NCBI GenBank assembly: GCA_020328155.1
Contig: JAIXMX010000002.1
Location: 65,847 to 128,820 of the forward strand
Source of the DNA: Candidatus Endomicrobiellum agilis
GTDB lineage: Bacteria; Elusimicrobiota; Endomicrobiia; Endomicrobiales; Endomicrobiaceae
Direction: 5' to 3'
Length of the DNA: 62,974 nt
Shown: positions 9,769 to 18,985 of the stretch, piece by piece
How the letters are laid out: each line of letters opens with the position of its first letter
Numbering within the stretch: position 1 is the stretch's first letter
Notes under the pieces: generated by a model
What the model saw: the letters and a program-made list of their open reading frames with translations, nothing else
Told to the model about the DNA's origin: nothing
The model's database searches: none
Translations under genes and position numbers: made by a program

Positions 9769-10803
9769 ATGAAACTTACGGCGCTGGAACTTGCGACAAT
9801 TGTTTCAGGAGAACTTATTGGCGATAAAAGTATTGTTTTAACGGGGGCTAACGGACTTTTAGAAGCAAAAAAAAATGAAATTTCTTTTTTGGAGAGTTTA
9901 AAATATCTTTCCAAAGCTTTAAAAACTGAGGCTGGAATTATTTTTGTTGCAGCAGATACGGATATTCTACAGTTTAAAGACAAAAATGTCATAAAAGTGT
10001 CGGATCCCCGCTATGCTTACGGTATTGTCCTTTCCATTATTGAAAAAGAGAAATTTGATTCAATAGGAAAAAGTGTGCATGCATCCTCCTCAATAGCAGA
10101 TGGCGCAAAACTGGGAAAAGATGCATATATAGGACAAAACGTCGTAATTGAAACAGGAGCAGAAATTGGTAATAATGCAAAGATATTTCCCAATGTGTAT
10201 ATAGGTAAAAATGTAAAAATCGGTAAAGAATGTCTTATATACTCCAATGTTATTATAAGAGAGGATACCGCGATAGGTGACAGGGTTGTTATTCAACCTG
10301 GGGTTGTTATTGGCGGAGACGGTTTTGGTTTTACGACTGTTAACGGTAAGATGTGCAAGATTCCGCAGGTGGGAAGAGTTGAGATAGGAGATGACGTTGA
10401 GATCGGAGCAAACACTACAATTGACAGAGCTACTGTCGATGTTACAAGAATAGGAAGCGGGACAAAAATTGATAATCTCGTTCAAATAGGACACAATGTT
10501 CAGATTGGCGAAAACTGTCTAATTGTCGCACAGGTTGGAATATCGGGGTCAACACGGTTGGGAAATAACGTGACAATCGGCGGACAAACCGGAGTTATGG
10601 GACACTTGAAAATAGGTAACAATGTGATGATAGCAAGTTGGTCATGCGTTTCAGGACATCTGAATGATGGCGAGCAGGTTGGCGGGAATCCTATAGCACC
10701 GATTAATCAAAGTATAAAGGCGAGAGTATTGATGAGAAAATTACCTGAGATATATCGGGATTTGAAAAAAATGAAAAAACATTTGGAAAATAAACAGACT
10801 TAA
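9769..10803 (+). CDS. lpxD: UDP-3-O-(3-hydroxyacyl)glucosamine N-acyltransferase LpxD
   Basis: Third step of lipid A synthesis: adds the N-linked hydroxyacyl chain to the 2-amine. The 344-residue protein has a short N-terminal uridine-binding domain and a long left-handed beta-helix of hexapeptide repeats (from about residue 105). [10 protein letters not shown] and [11 protein letters not shown] are typical of LpxD, with H242 as the probable catalytic base. AAGGA lies 11 nt upstream of the ATG. The usual skp/ompH gene between bamA and lpxD is absent. One nucleotide separates it from lpxC. Confidence 0.95.
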   Translation: MKLTALELATIVSGELIGDKSIVLTGANGLLEAKKNEISFLESLKYLSKALKTEAGIIFVAADTDILQFKDKNVIKVSDPRYAYGIVLSIIEKEKFDSIGKSVHASSSIADGAKLGKDAYIGQNVVIETGAEIGNNAKIFPNVYIGKNVKIGKECLIYSNVIIREDTAIGDRVVIQPGVVIGGDGFGFTTVNGKMCKIPQVGRVEIGDDVEIGANTTIDRATVDVTRIGSGTKIDNLVQIGHNVQIGENCLIVAQVGISGSTRLGNNVTIGGQTGVMGHLKIGNNVMIASWSCVSGHLNDGEQVGGNPIAPINQSIKARVLMRKLPEIYRDLKKMKKHLENKQT

Positions 10804-10804
10804 T

Positions 10805-11689
10805 ATGGCGAAGCAGACGACTGTTTTGAGAGAAGTTTCTGTTGAAGGAGTAGGACTTCATACCGGAAATAAAAGCATGGTAATTTTTAAACCTGCTCCC
10901 AATGCTGGATATGGTATTAAATTTATAAGAATAGATTTGCCGAATAGACCTGAGATTAAAGCTGTTTGGTCAAACACTTCTACAGGTATGGTGGTAAGAG
11001 GAAGTGTTATTGAAAAAAATGGTGCGAAAGTTTGTACAATTGAACATATTATGTCTGCATGTTTTGCTCTCGGAATTGACAATTTAATTATAGAAATAAA
11101 TAATAATGAACCTCCGATTTTAGATGGAAGTGCAAAAATATTTGCAGAGACTCTTTTAAAATGCGGTGTAAAGGAATTTGATGTTCCAAGAGAGTATTAC
11201 GTTCTTAAAAATCCCGTATATTTTAAATCTGGAAAAACTAAGATATCTGCTTATCCATCTGATAAACTTGAAATAGAGTGTACTATAGGTTTTGATCATC
11301 CATTTTTACGGTTTCAACAGATGTCTTTAAGAGATTTCAACAAAGATTTTTATTTAGACAATATTGCGCCGGCAAAGACATTCTGCTTTGACTATGAAAT
11401 AGAAGCGCTTCAAAATAGAAAACTTGCTCTGGGCGGATCTATGAATAGTGCTATAGTCATAGGTTTGAATGGAGTACACAATAAGAAGTCGTTGCATTAC
11501 AGCGATGAGTTTGTAAGACATAAGATGCTTGATTTGATAGGTGACATATATTTAGCTGGAAAACCTGTAAAAGCTAAAATAATCGCGGATAAACCAGGAC
11601 ATCAAAACAATATAGGTTTTGTGAAAGAGTTTTTGAAAAAAGCAGTTATTGAAAATGATGAAATTACAGGAGGTGACAATGAACAATAA
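10805..11689 (+). CDS. lpxC: UDP-3-O-acyl-N-acetylglucosamine deacetylase LpxC
   Basis: Zinc deacetylase that commits UDP-sugar to lipid A. In 294 residues the zinc ligands are intact: H81 (IEHIMSA), H239 and D243 (HKMLDLIGD), and the general-acid H266 (KPGHQNN). Length and spacing match E. coli LpxC (305). Not fused to FabZ as it is in Bacteroidetes, but its last 11 nt overlap fabZ, whose ribosome site lies inside lpxC. Confidence 0.96.
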   Translation: MAKQTTVLREVSVEGVGLHTGNKSMVIFKPAPNAGYGIKFIRIDLPNRPEIKAVWSNTSTGMVVRGSVIEKNGAKVCTIEHIMSACFALGIDNLIIEINNNEPPILDGSAKIFAETLLKCGVKEFDVPREYYVLKNPVYFKSGKTKISAYPSDKLEIECTIGFDHPFLRFQQMSLRDFNKDFYLDNIAPAKTFCFDYEIEALQNRKLALGGSMNSAIVIGLNGVHNKKSLHYSDEFVRHKMLDLIGDIYLAGKPVKAKIIADKPGHQNNIGFVKEFLKKAVIENDEITGGDNEQ

Positions 11690-12158
11690 TACTAAAAACG
11701 CAGAGTCGACAGGAACCGAAAGGATATTAAGTACTGAGGAAGTTTTAAATTATATACCTCATAGATATCCGTTCCTTATGGTTGATAAGGTAAAAATAGA
11801 TACGGCAAATGCTTCAAAAATCGTAGGATATAAATGCGTAAGCGGAAATGAAAATTTCTTTCAAGGGCATTTCCCGGGGGCGCCAATAATGCCCGGAGTT
11901 TTGATTATTGAAGCAATGGCACAGACATCTTGTGTTATGTTTCTTTCAAAGCCTGAAATGAAAAATTGTCTTGCGTATTTTATGTCTATAGACAAAGCAA
12001 AATTCCGCAAGCCCGTAAAACCGGGAGATGTTCTTGAACTTCGCGCGGAGATAATAAAAAATGCAGGAAAACGCGGAAAAGTGAAAGGCGAGGCTTATGT
12101 GGACGGGAAATTAGTTGCAGAAGCTGAGTTTATGTTTGTTATTGTTGACAGAAACTAA
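11679..12158 (+). CDS. fabZ: 3-hydroxyacyl-ACP dehydratase FabZ
   Basis: Dehydrates 3-hydroxyacyl-ACP in fatty-acid elongation and competes with LpxA/LpxD for hydroxyacyl-ACP. Hot-dog fold with HRYPFLMVDKV, catalytic H64 in FFQGHFPGAP and E78 in IIEAMAQ; 159 residues. A perfect AGGAGGTGA before the ATG at 11679 decides the start over an in-frame ATG 30 nt upstream. Its place between lpxC and lpxA is the classic arrangement. Confidence 0.95.
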   Translation: MNNNTKNAESTGTERILSTEEVLNYIPHRYPFLMVDKVKIDTANASKIVGYKCVSGNENFFQGHFPGAPIMPGVLIIEAMAQTSCVMFLSKPEMKNCLAYFMSIDKAKFRKPVKPGDVLELRAEIIKNAGKRGKVKGEAYVDGKLVAEAEFMFVIVDRN

Positions 12159-12273
12159 GAGACGTAACACAGAAGGTATCTGTCTTTTCTTTGTTCAATG
12201 TAGAAAAAGGGGAATGAATATGTATTAGGTCGCGGTTGCTGTTATAATCTCAGAGTCAGCGTGAGAGATATAA

Positions 12274-12982
12274 GATGATTCATCAGAGGGCTGTGATCGG
12301 TAAAAGTGCAGTTGTTGAAGGAAATGTGGAAATATGTTCCTAATATAATTATATGCCCGGAGACAATTATAAAAAATGGAGCAAAATATACGGACGGTTG
12401 GTTATTGAGTATGCTGAAATAGGAAGTAATTGTGAGATTTTTAATTTTTCGTCAGTGATAAACGTCTCCATTTAAAATATCAGGGTGAGGAGACATAGGT
12501 TATAGTTGGCGCCGTCGCTACAATCAGAGAATGTACAACTTTAAATAGAGGCACTAATGCGCGGGATAGACTGTTGTTAGCGTAAACTGTTCGCTTATGT
12601 CGTGCGCATATAGAGACCGTGCCGGCGTAATAATAGGATATTCAACAGAAATTGTGGGATATGTTAAAATAGACGATGGCATAATCTTAAGTGTAAGCAT
12701 AGTCGTTCATTAATTTTGTAAGATTGGAAAATTCACAATGATAGACGCAGGTTCAATGATTAATATGGATGTTGTCTCTTATTTAACAGTGCAGGAGGAC
12801 AGGGCGACTTTTGTCGGTTTAAATCTTGTGGGGTTAAAAAGAGAGAAAAATGAAACTTGCTGAAATTGAAGATATAAAAAATGCTCGTAGAAATATTGTT
12901 TATGTCAAAACTGACATTGGAAAATGCAATGACGGAGCTTGAGGATTTAACGTTGCCTTATGTTAAAGATATAGCGATTTAA
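12274..12982 (+). pseudogene. Decayed first copy of lpxA
   Basis: Starts MIHQRAVIGKSAVVEGNVEI, parallel to the intact LpxA start (MIHKTAIIDRTAIIESDVEI), then stops after about 22 codons. Later scraps in shifting frames still align in order with intact LpxA: EYAEIGSNCEIFN, VGAVATIRECTTLNRGT, SMINMDVVSY, FVGLNLVGLKREK and LFMSKLTLENAMTELEDL, ending with a TAA at 12980-12982. At least three frame changes. It sits where lpxA is expected, directly after fabZ; the intact lpxA lies 400 nt further on. Confidence 0.88.
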
Positions 12983-13386
12983 CATACTGTCATCGTTTTG
13001 ACTATTCTGCTTCACGGCATCATAAGATTTGGGTCTGTTTGAAAAATCTTTTGTTACATGTATGAAAAAGATGTAACACTTTGAATAAACATTTAATCTG
13101 TTCTTTTGTTTTTCGACAAAAAAGAGAGAGAATTTGTTCTTAAGTAAGCATTTATCTATTGGCATAAATATAGTATCTCTTAAACTTTGCTTATCGCTTG
13201 AGAGCGAAACAAAGTTTTTTATAAAATAGCATATGCATTGGAAATGATATCTGGCGTAATTTCTCGGTTATTAAAGAATATGATAAACTAGAGCGATGAT
13301 TATGAATCTGCCAGCAATGTGGGCAACTAAATAATAAACGAGGTCTAAAAATTTAGCTTAGGCATAAGCTAGAAGTGTAAAAAAAA
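12983..13386 (+). other. Spacer between dead and intact lpxA
   Basis: No gene seen. AT-rich; no clear ribosome site before lpxA and no distinct promoter. Confidence 0.5.
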
Positions 13387-14151
13387 ATGATCCATAAAAC
13401 GGCAATAATTGATAGGACTGCAATTATAGAAAGCGACGTAGAGATTGGCGCTTATACTGTGATAGGTGAAAATGTTAAAATTAAATCGGGAACTGTAATA
13501 GGTTCAAACGCTTATATAGAGTGCGCTGAAATTGGTAAGAATTGTAAAATTTATAATTCCGCTTCAATCGGAACCCCCCCTCAGAATTTATGTTATAATG
13601 GCGAGTCTTCAAAAGTTTATGTTGGCGACGGTACAGTGATGAGAGAGTTTGTAACTTTTAACAGGGGCACGAAAAAAACAGAGAAAACAGTAGTCGGCAA
13701 AAATTGTTATTTTATGGCGTCATCTCATGTAGCTCACGATTGTCGCGTAGGAGATAACGTTGTTATGGCGAATTGTTCTGCTGCAGCAGGACATGTCGAA
13801 ATCGGCGATGATGCTTTTATAAGTGCGAATGTTGGAATTCACCAGTTTGCAAGAGTCGGGAAAGGCACAATGACGGGAAGCGGAGCTGCCATTAGCATGG
13901 ATATAATTCCGTACACTTTATGTATGGGGTATAGGGCGGTGCTCAATGGTCTAAATCTGGTCGGTATGAAAAGAAGAAAAATGTCTGCTGAGGAAATTGC
14001 CGCCGTTAAGGACGCTTACCGTACTCTCTTTATGTCGAAACTTTTGCTTAAAGATGCTTTGGCAAAAATAGAACAAAGCATGTCCGTTTGCGTTCAGGAG
14101 ATAGTTGAGTTTATAAAGAGTTCCCAAAGAGGAATAGCAAGACCCGAATGA
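13387..14151 (+). CDS. lpxA: UDP-N-acetylglucosamine acyltransferase LpxA
   Basis: First step of lipid A synthesis: hydroxyacyl transfer from ACP to position 3 of the UDP-sugar. The 254-residue protein has N-terminal hexapeptide repeats forming the beta-helix, the catalytic motif HVAHDCRVGD (H117), then GLNLVGMKRR and a helical C-terminus. Length is normal (E. coli 262). It is clearly diverged from the dead copy upstream, so the pair was not a recent duplication. Because GnnA/GnnB-like genes follow, this enzyme may use the 3-amino sugar nucleotide; that is inference. Confidence 0.94.
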   Translation: MIHKTAIIDRTAIIESDVEIGAYTVIGENVKIKSGTVIGSNAYIECAEIGKNCKIYNSASIGTPPQNLCYNGESSKVYVGDGTVMREFVTFNRGTKKTEKTVVGKNCYFMASSHVAHDCRVGDNVVMANCSAAAGHVEIGDDAFISANVGIHQFARVGKGTMTGSGAAISMDIIPYTLCMGYRAVLNGLNLVGMKRRKMSAEEIAAVKDAYRTLFMSKLLLKDALAKIEQSMSVCVQEIVEFIKSSQRGIARPE

Positions 14152-14224
14152 CGACATATGAGTTTGCCTTGCCGTTTATGGTTATGATGAAGAATAAAAT
14201 AGCGAATTAAAGAAAATATTAATT

Positions 14225-15025
14225 ATGAAAAACATAGGGCTTATAGCGGGAAACAACAGATTTCCTTTTTTGGTAGCTGAAGAAATAAAAAGAAAAGGTT
14301 GCAGTGTTGTTTGCATTGCTTTAAAAGAAGAAGCTGATATCGGACTGGAAAAAGTCTGCGATAAAACATATTGGCTCTCTATGTGGAAATTTCAGAAAAT
14401 TATAGACGCTTTGAAGAATGAAAATGTAAAAGCTGTTATAATGGCGGGGCAGGTAAAACACATTAAAATTTATTCTGCAGTGAATATGGATTGGCGTGCG
14501 GTTAAAGTAATGAGAAGTTTGATTAATAAAAAAGCGGATACGATTTTGAAGACGATTGCCGGCGAATTTGAGAAAGATGGAATGCATCTTATGCCGTCTC
14601 ATACTTATTTAAAACACTTGCTTGCTGAAAAGGGCTTAATATCGGGAAAAAAACTTTCTTTAAATGAAAATGAGGATGTTGGGTTTGGATATGAGATTGC
14701 AAAAGGAATATCGGGGTTTGATATTGGACAGACTGTCGTTGTAAAAGATAAGTCTGTTCTTGCAGTTGAATCAGTCGAGGGTACAGATGAATGTATCAGA
14801 CGCGCGCATAAACTCGGCGGAGAAAATTCCATAGTCGTTAAAGTTGCAAAACCAAATCAAGATTTTAGATTTGATGTTCCCGTTATAGGTGTTAATACTG
14901 TCGATACTCTGAAAGAAAATAAAGTCCGGGCGATGGCAATAGAATCCGGTGGCACTTTAATATTGGACAAAAACGAAGTTATAGAGAAAGCAGAAAAAGC
15001 AGGTGTCACTATATTGGCGATATAA
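14225..15025 (+). CDS. lpxI: UDP-2,3-diacylglucosamine pyrophosphatase LpxI
   Basis: Hydrolyses UDP-2,3-diacylglucosamine to lipid X plus UMP, replacing LpxH in many bacteria. The 266-residue protein carries the LpxI (DUF1009) pattern: N-terminal GLIAGNNRFPFLVAEE, central AGQVKH, and C-terminal RFDVPVIGVNTV, which holds the family's important aspartate, then ESGGTLILDK. Full length. Sits in the lipid A cluster just after lpxA. Confidence 0.93.
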   Translation: MKNIGLIAGNNRFPFLVAEEIKRKGCSVVCIALKEEADIGLEKVCDKTYWLSMWKFQKIIDALKNENVKAVIMAGQVKHIKIYSAVNMDWRAVKVMRSLINKKADTILKTIAGEFEKDGMHLMPSHTYLKHLLAEKGLISGKKLSLNENEDVGFGYEIAKGISGFDIGQTVVVKDKSVLAVESVEGTDECIRRAHKLGGENSIVVKVAKPNQDFRFDVPVIGVNTVDTLKENKVRAMAIESGGTLILDKNEVIEKAEKAGVTILAI

Positions 15026-15140
15026 ATAGCAAAATGCATGTATGTGTATATAGTCAATAGGAGCAATACGAGTAACTGTGAGATAGTATAGTATTGAGTA
15101 AAATTCCGTGTTAAAATTGAGTTTGTAAGAAAGGAAAGCA

Positions 15141-16235
15141 GTGATAAACATAACGCTTCCCATTGTCGGGAAAAAAGAAAGGCAGTTGATTAAAGAGGTT
15201 TTAGACTCTAGGATTCTTGCAAGCGGCGAATATGTTGAGCGGTTCGAACAATCTTTTGCAAAATACTGCGGTGTAAAGTTTGGTATTGCAAATGCAAACG
15301 GAACGTCGTCGCTTCATGTGTCTCTCTTGATGTGCGGTATTAAACCGGGGGATAAAGTTGTTACGACTCCTTTTTCATTTATAGCGACTTCAAATTCAAT
15401 TCTTTTCTGTAGAGCAGAGCCTGTTTTTGTAGATATTGATCCGAAGACTTTTAATATAAATCCCGTTGAGCTTGAGAAAACGTTGAAGATGGAGAAAAAT
15501 ATCAAAGCTGTTTTGGTGGTCCACCTCTACGGGCTTCCATGCGATATGGATGCAATTCTTAAGCTTAAGAAAAAATATAAATTTAAACTTATTGAAGATT
15601 CTTGTCAAGCGCACGGTGCTGAATTTAGATGCAGAAAAGTGGGTTCTTTCGGCGATGTCGCGGCTTTTTCTTTTTATACGACGAAAAATATGATGACTGG
15701 CGAAGGCGGAATTGTTCTTACGAATGATATAAAAGCCGACAGATACGGAAGGCAGCTTATAAATCACGGCAGAGACAGACATTCGGCGACTACCGTTTTA
15801 GGATATAACTACAGGCTTACGAATCTTGCAGCGGCAATAGGTATAGCCCAATTTGAACAACTTGAGAGTCGTATTGTAAAAAGGATTGCCAATGCTTGGA
15901 AATATAATGAAGTTTTTAAGGATTTGGATTTCTTGCAGACGCCTTATATCCCCGAAAATTGCAGACACGTTTTCCATCAATACACAATAAGGATTTCCGC
16001 CTCTGAAAGAAAGAAATTTATTGACTATTTATCCAATAATGGCATAGGAAGCGGGATTTATTACAATACTGTATTATATAAGCAACCATTTTATAAACAG
16101 CTTGGATACAGAAGCGGATTGTGCAAGGAAGCGGAAAAAGCTGCAGGTGAGGTATTATCGCTTCCGGTTCATCCATCTCTTTCAAAGTCCGATACTGATA
16201 AAATAATTGAGGTAATAAGGGGTTACAAAAAGTGA
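15141..16235 (+). CDS. DegT/DnrJ-family sugar aminotransferase, GnnB-like
   Basis: PLP enzyme that transaminates a keto-sugar nucleotide. In 364 residues it shows the N-terminal substrate region GTSSLHVSL, the EDSCQAHGAE motif and the PLP lysine K182 in FYTTKNMMTGEGG. GTG start with AGAAAGGAAA upstream. Its 3' end overlaps the next gene by 4 nt, and that gene is a Gfo/Idh-type dehydrogenase. The same pair between lpxA and lpxB in Acidithiobacillus ferrooxidans (GnnA/GnnB) makes UDP-GlcNAc3N for amide-linked lipid A. By position this is the GnnB candidate; a role in another amino sugar remains possible. Confidence 0.88.
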   Translation: MINITLPIVGKKERQLIKEVLDSRILASGEYVERFEQSFAKYCGVKFGIANANGTSSLHVSLLMCGIKPGDKVVTTPFSFIATSNSILFCRAEPVFVDIDPKTFNINPVELEKTLKMEKNIKAVLVVHLYGLPCDMDAILKLKKKYKFKLIEDSCQAHGAEFRCRKVGSFGDVAAFSFYTTKNMMTGEGGIVLTNDIKADRYGRQLINHGRDRHSATTVLGYNYRLTNLAAAIGIAQFEQLESRIVKRIANAWKYNEVFKDLDFLQTPYIPENCRHVFHQYTIRISASERKKFIDYLSNNGIGSGIYYNTVLYKQPFYKQLGYRSGLCKEAEKAAGEVLSLPVHPSLSKSDTDKIIEVIRGYKK

Positions 16236-17167
16236 GCGTGAGGACTGCTGTGATTGGAGTGGGATCGTTGGGACAGCATCATGCAAGAATTTTAGGACGG
16301 CACCCTAATTCGAAGCTTGAATTTGTTGTCGATGCGGATGAAAAAAGATCTCGAAAAATCGCAAAAGCAAATAAAACGAGTCATTTAACGGATTTTAATG
16401 TGCTTATAGGGAAAATTGATGCGGCAGTGATTGCGGTTCCGCCGTCGTATCATTATCAAGTGTCAAAGCCGCTTTTACAAAACGGCATACATTGTCTTGT
16501 CGAAAAACCTTTTACTTTAAGTGTTGAAGAATCTGAAGAACTTATAGAAATGGCAAGAGCTAAAAATTTAGTTTTGCAAGTAGGACACGTCGAGAGATTT
16601 AATCCTGCGATTGTTGCCGCTGTGCCATTTATAAGTGATCCGAAATTTATTGAGGTTAACAGGCTCGGTCCTTATGATCCCAGAAATAAGCATATAGGCG
16701 TAGTATTAGATTTGATGATACATGATTTGGATATTTTATTTTCTCTTGTAAAAGATAAAGTTATTTCTTTTGAAGCGCACGGGGCAAAAATATTTTCAGA
16801 CACTGAAGATATTGCAAAAGTTAGGTTGAGATATGTAAACGGCTGCGTAGCGGACGTATCTGCAAGCAGGGTTTCAACGGAAAAGTACAGAAAAATGAGA
16901 ATCTTTCAGTCCAATAGTTATGTTTCTATAAATTGCGCGGGAAAAAGTCTTAAGGTTTATAAAAAAAAAGAGGGGAAGACAAAAATAACTTCTTTTTCTG
17001 ACATAGATGTTAAAAAACCTAAACTGCCGTCGAATGAACCGCTTTTTTATGAACTTGATAATTTCTTAAGCAATGTTATTGAAGGAAAAAAATCTGCTGT
17101 TTCGGGCGAACACGGGAGAGATGCTGTCGAACTGGCACTAGATATTCTGAAGAATATGGTGTTTTGA
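16232..17167 (+). CDS. Gfo/Idh/MocA-family oxidoreductase, GnnA-like
   Basis: NAD-dependent sugar dehydrogenase of 311 residues. Rossmann motif GVGSLGQHHARI near the N-terminus, the family's EKP motif at residues 91-93 (CLVEKPFTL), GHVERFNPA and the substrate-binding segment LDLMIHDLDIL. The GTG start overlaps the end of the aminotransferase (4 nt), implying coupled synthesis. The expected role is oxidation of the 3-hydroxyl of UDP-GlcNAc to the ketone the aminotransferase then converts. Specificity is inferred from position; the fold is certain. Confidence 0.88.
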   Translation: MSVRTAVIGVGSLGQHHARILGRHPNSKLEFVVDADEKRSRKIAKANKTSHLTDFNVLIGKIDAAVIAVPPSYHYQVSKPLLQNGIHCLVEKPFTLSVEESEELIEMARAKNLVLQVGHVERFNPAIVAAVPFISDPKFIEVNRLGPYDPRNKHIGVVLDLMIHDLDILFSLVKDKVISFEAHGAKIFSDTEDIAKVRLRYVNGCVADVSASRVSTEKYRKMRIFQSNSYVSINCAGKSLKVYKKKEGKTKITSFSDIDVKKPKLPSNEPLFYELDNFLSNVIEGKKSAVSGEHGRDAVELALDILKNMVF

Positions 17168-17243
17168 TAAAAAGTGAAAAGTTGGTTGCAATAATGAATT
17201 TTGCGTCAGCTCTCAAAATAAATTTGCTCGTAATAAGGTAAAA

Positions 17244-18332
17244 ATGGCAAATGATAAAATCTTTGTTTCTGCCGGAGATATTTCCGGCGAAATACACGCT
17301 TCAAATCTTGTAAAAGAAATAAAAAATATCAATCCTTCATGCCATATTTCAGCCGTAGGCGGCGACAATTTAAAATTAATTGCCGATGAATTTCTTGAAG
17401 ATATAGTAAGCATAAATGCCTTCGGCTTTTTACTTGTGAAGCAGTTTTTTTATTTGAAGAGAGTCTTAAAAAAACTTGCGGATCATTTTAGTGAAAAGTG
17501 TCCCGATAAAGTTATACTTGTGGATTATTATGGGTTTCATATATTTGTCGCAAGACTTGCAAAGAAATTAAATATTCCTGTTTACTATTATATAAGTCCG
17601 CAGGTGTGGGCATCGCGCAGCGGGAGAATAAAAAAGCTTTCCAAAACAGTAAAAAAAATGCTTGTAATTTTTCCGTTCGAAGAAGAGCTATATAGAAATA
17701 ACGGTGCTGATGTAGTCTTTGTCGGGAACCCTCTAATAGATAGAGTTTCGGAAAAGCGGAGTTTCAAGATATCAAATCCGACTGTTATAGGTTTATTTCC
17801 GGGAAGTCGTGCAAGTGTGGTTAAACGCCATGTGCCGATAGTACTTGAAACTGCGAAAATACTTAAAGAAAAAATAGGCGCAAAATTTGTAATGTTTAGC
17901 ACTGGCAACAATATTGACTTCAATTTGCCTGAATATATTAGGCTTGAAAGTTCGGAAGATTTTGAAAAAAGAAAATCTGTAGATTTCGCAATTTGTCCGT
18001 CGGGGACCGTAAGTCTTGAAAATGCTTTAATGGGAATTCCGATGGTTGTGATGTATAAATTGGCATATTTTGACTATTTTTTTATGAGAGCAATAATGAA
18101 GATAAAATACATAACTATGATAAACATTTTAGCCGGCAGAAAGATTGTCCCGGAATTTATACAATTTAATGCAAAACCGCAAAAAATTGCATTGTCAGTG
18201 TTAGAGCAGTTAAACGCGGGAAATTATATGCCGAAAGTTAGAGAACTGCTTGCTTTCAGAGAAATGCTGGGAACGCCGGGGGTGAGCAGGAGATCCGCTG
18301 AAATTATTTTAAAGAGCGCTTGTAAACAGTAG
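17244..18332 (+). CDS. lpxB: Lipid A disaccharide synthase LpxB
   Basis: Glycosyltransferase (GT19) that joins lipid X and UDP-2,3-diacylglucosamine into the lipid A disaccharide at the inner membrane. Hallmarks are SAGDISGEIHASNLV at the N-terminus, YYISPQVWASR, LFPGSRASVVKRH and GTVSLENALMGIPMVV. 362 residues, near normal. AAGG lies 6 nt before the ATG. Closes the lipid A cluster; the later genes lpxK and waaA are not in this window. Confidence 0.95.
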   Translation: MANDKIFVSAGDISGEIHASNLVKEIKNINPSCHISAVGGDNLKLIADEFLEDIVSINAFGFLLVKQFFYLKRVLKKLADHFSEKCPDKVILVDYYGFHIFVARLAKKLNIPVYYYISPQVWASRSGRIKKLSKTVKKMLVIFPFEEELYRNNGADVVFVGNPLIDRVSEKRSFKISNPTVIGLFPGSRASVVKRHVPIVLETAKILKEKIGAKFVMFSTGNNIDFNLPEYIRLESSEDFEKRKSVDFAICPSGTVSLENALMGIPMVVMYKLAYFDYFFMRAIMKIKYITMINILAGRKIVPEFIQFNAKPQKIALSVLEQLNAGNYMPKVRELLAFREMLGTPGVSRRSAEIILKSACKQ

Positions 18333-18654
18333 AATATCAATTTCAGATATTGGCAATTAAGTGCTACAATAAAAAAAGGCTATAGCAAATTTTGTAATTG
18401 AAGAATATTAGCAAAAAAACTCTTTAAAATACCTGTGATAAAAAGATGGAAATATGAAGAGATGGAACTCCAAAAAACTCTTTCTTTTGTTTAAGTAAAA
18501 ACATGCAACGAATTAAAGGTGGTTATTGAAGAAAGTAATTCTATAAGAAAATCAATACGATCATCAGAAATTTTTATTCAAATATATCCTTGTAAAACAG
18601 ACTCTTTATCGTTTTTCATAAAAAGGTTTTGCATTATTTTCTTTATTTCAGTTT
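18333..18654. other. Intergenic stretch between convergent lpxB and rpmB
   Basis: Short interrupted frames only. No clear hairpin terminator for either gene. Confidence 0.5.
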
Positions 18655-18846
18655 TTATATTGCTTTCTTGACTTTATTCGATTTAATACAGGACGTGCAG
18701 ACGTATTCACGGGCTTTTTTGCCGTTAAGCATAATATTTAAATTCTGAAGATTGGGTCTAAAAAGCCTTTTTGAAGCTTTATTTGAATGACTAATTGTAT
18801 TTCCCGATGCTGAACCTTTTCCGCAAACTACACATTTGTAAGACAT
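18655..18846 (-). CDS. rpmB: 50S ribosomal protein L28
   Basis: Large-subunit ribosomal protein. Start [11 protein letters not shown] chosen at 18846, giving 63 residues, because AAGGAG lies just before it; the longer frame would add an unrelated N-terminus. Two CxxC pairs (CVVC near the start, CTSC near the end) mark the zinc-binding type of L28, with the conserved [10 protein letters not shown] in between. Confidence 0.93.
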   Translation of the reverse strand: MSYKCVVCGKGSASGNTISHSNKASKRLFRPNLQNLNIMLNGKKAREYVCTSCIKSNKVKKAI

Positions 18847-18882
18847 TTTTTTGCGCTCCTTCGATAATACTAGTATTTTGGA

Positions 18883-18911
18883 ATTATACATTATCAGATG
18901 TTTATAGTCAA
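18883..18911 (-). promoter_or_regulatory. rpmB promoter
   Basis: On the minus strand TTGACT, 17-bp spacer, perfect TATAAT, giving a start about 30 nt before the rpmB ATG. Sigma-70 consensus type. Confidence 0.8.
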
Positions 18912-18985
18912 ATTGGTTTTGAATATTTAAAACCGTTGCCGAGACTCACAATGATGGGAGACTGATTTATTATAGTAATATCGCT

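Noticed and set aside
10017-10494. Minus-strand frames inside lpxD
   Set aside because: Hexapeptide-repeat DNA gives open antisense frames; no independent support.
11649-11678. Upstream ATG for fabZ
   Set aside because: The perfect AGGAGGTGA serves the ATG at 11679, and the extra residues are unlike FabZ.
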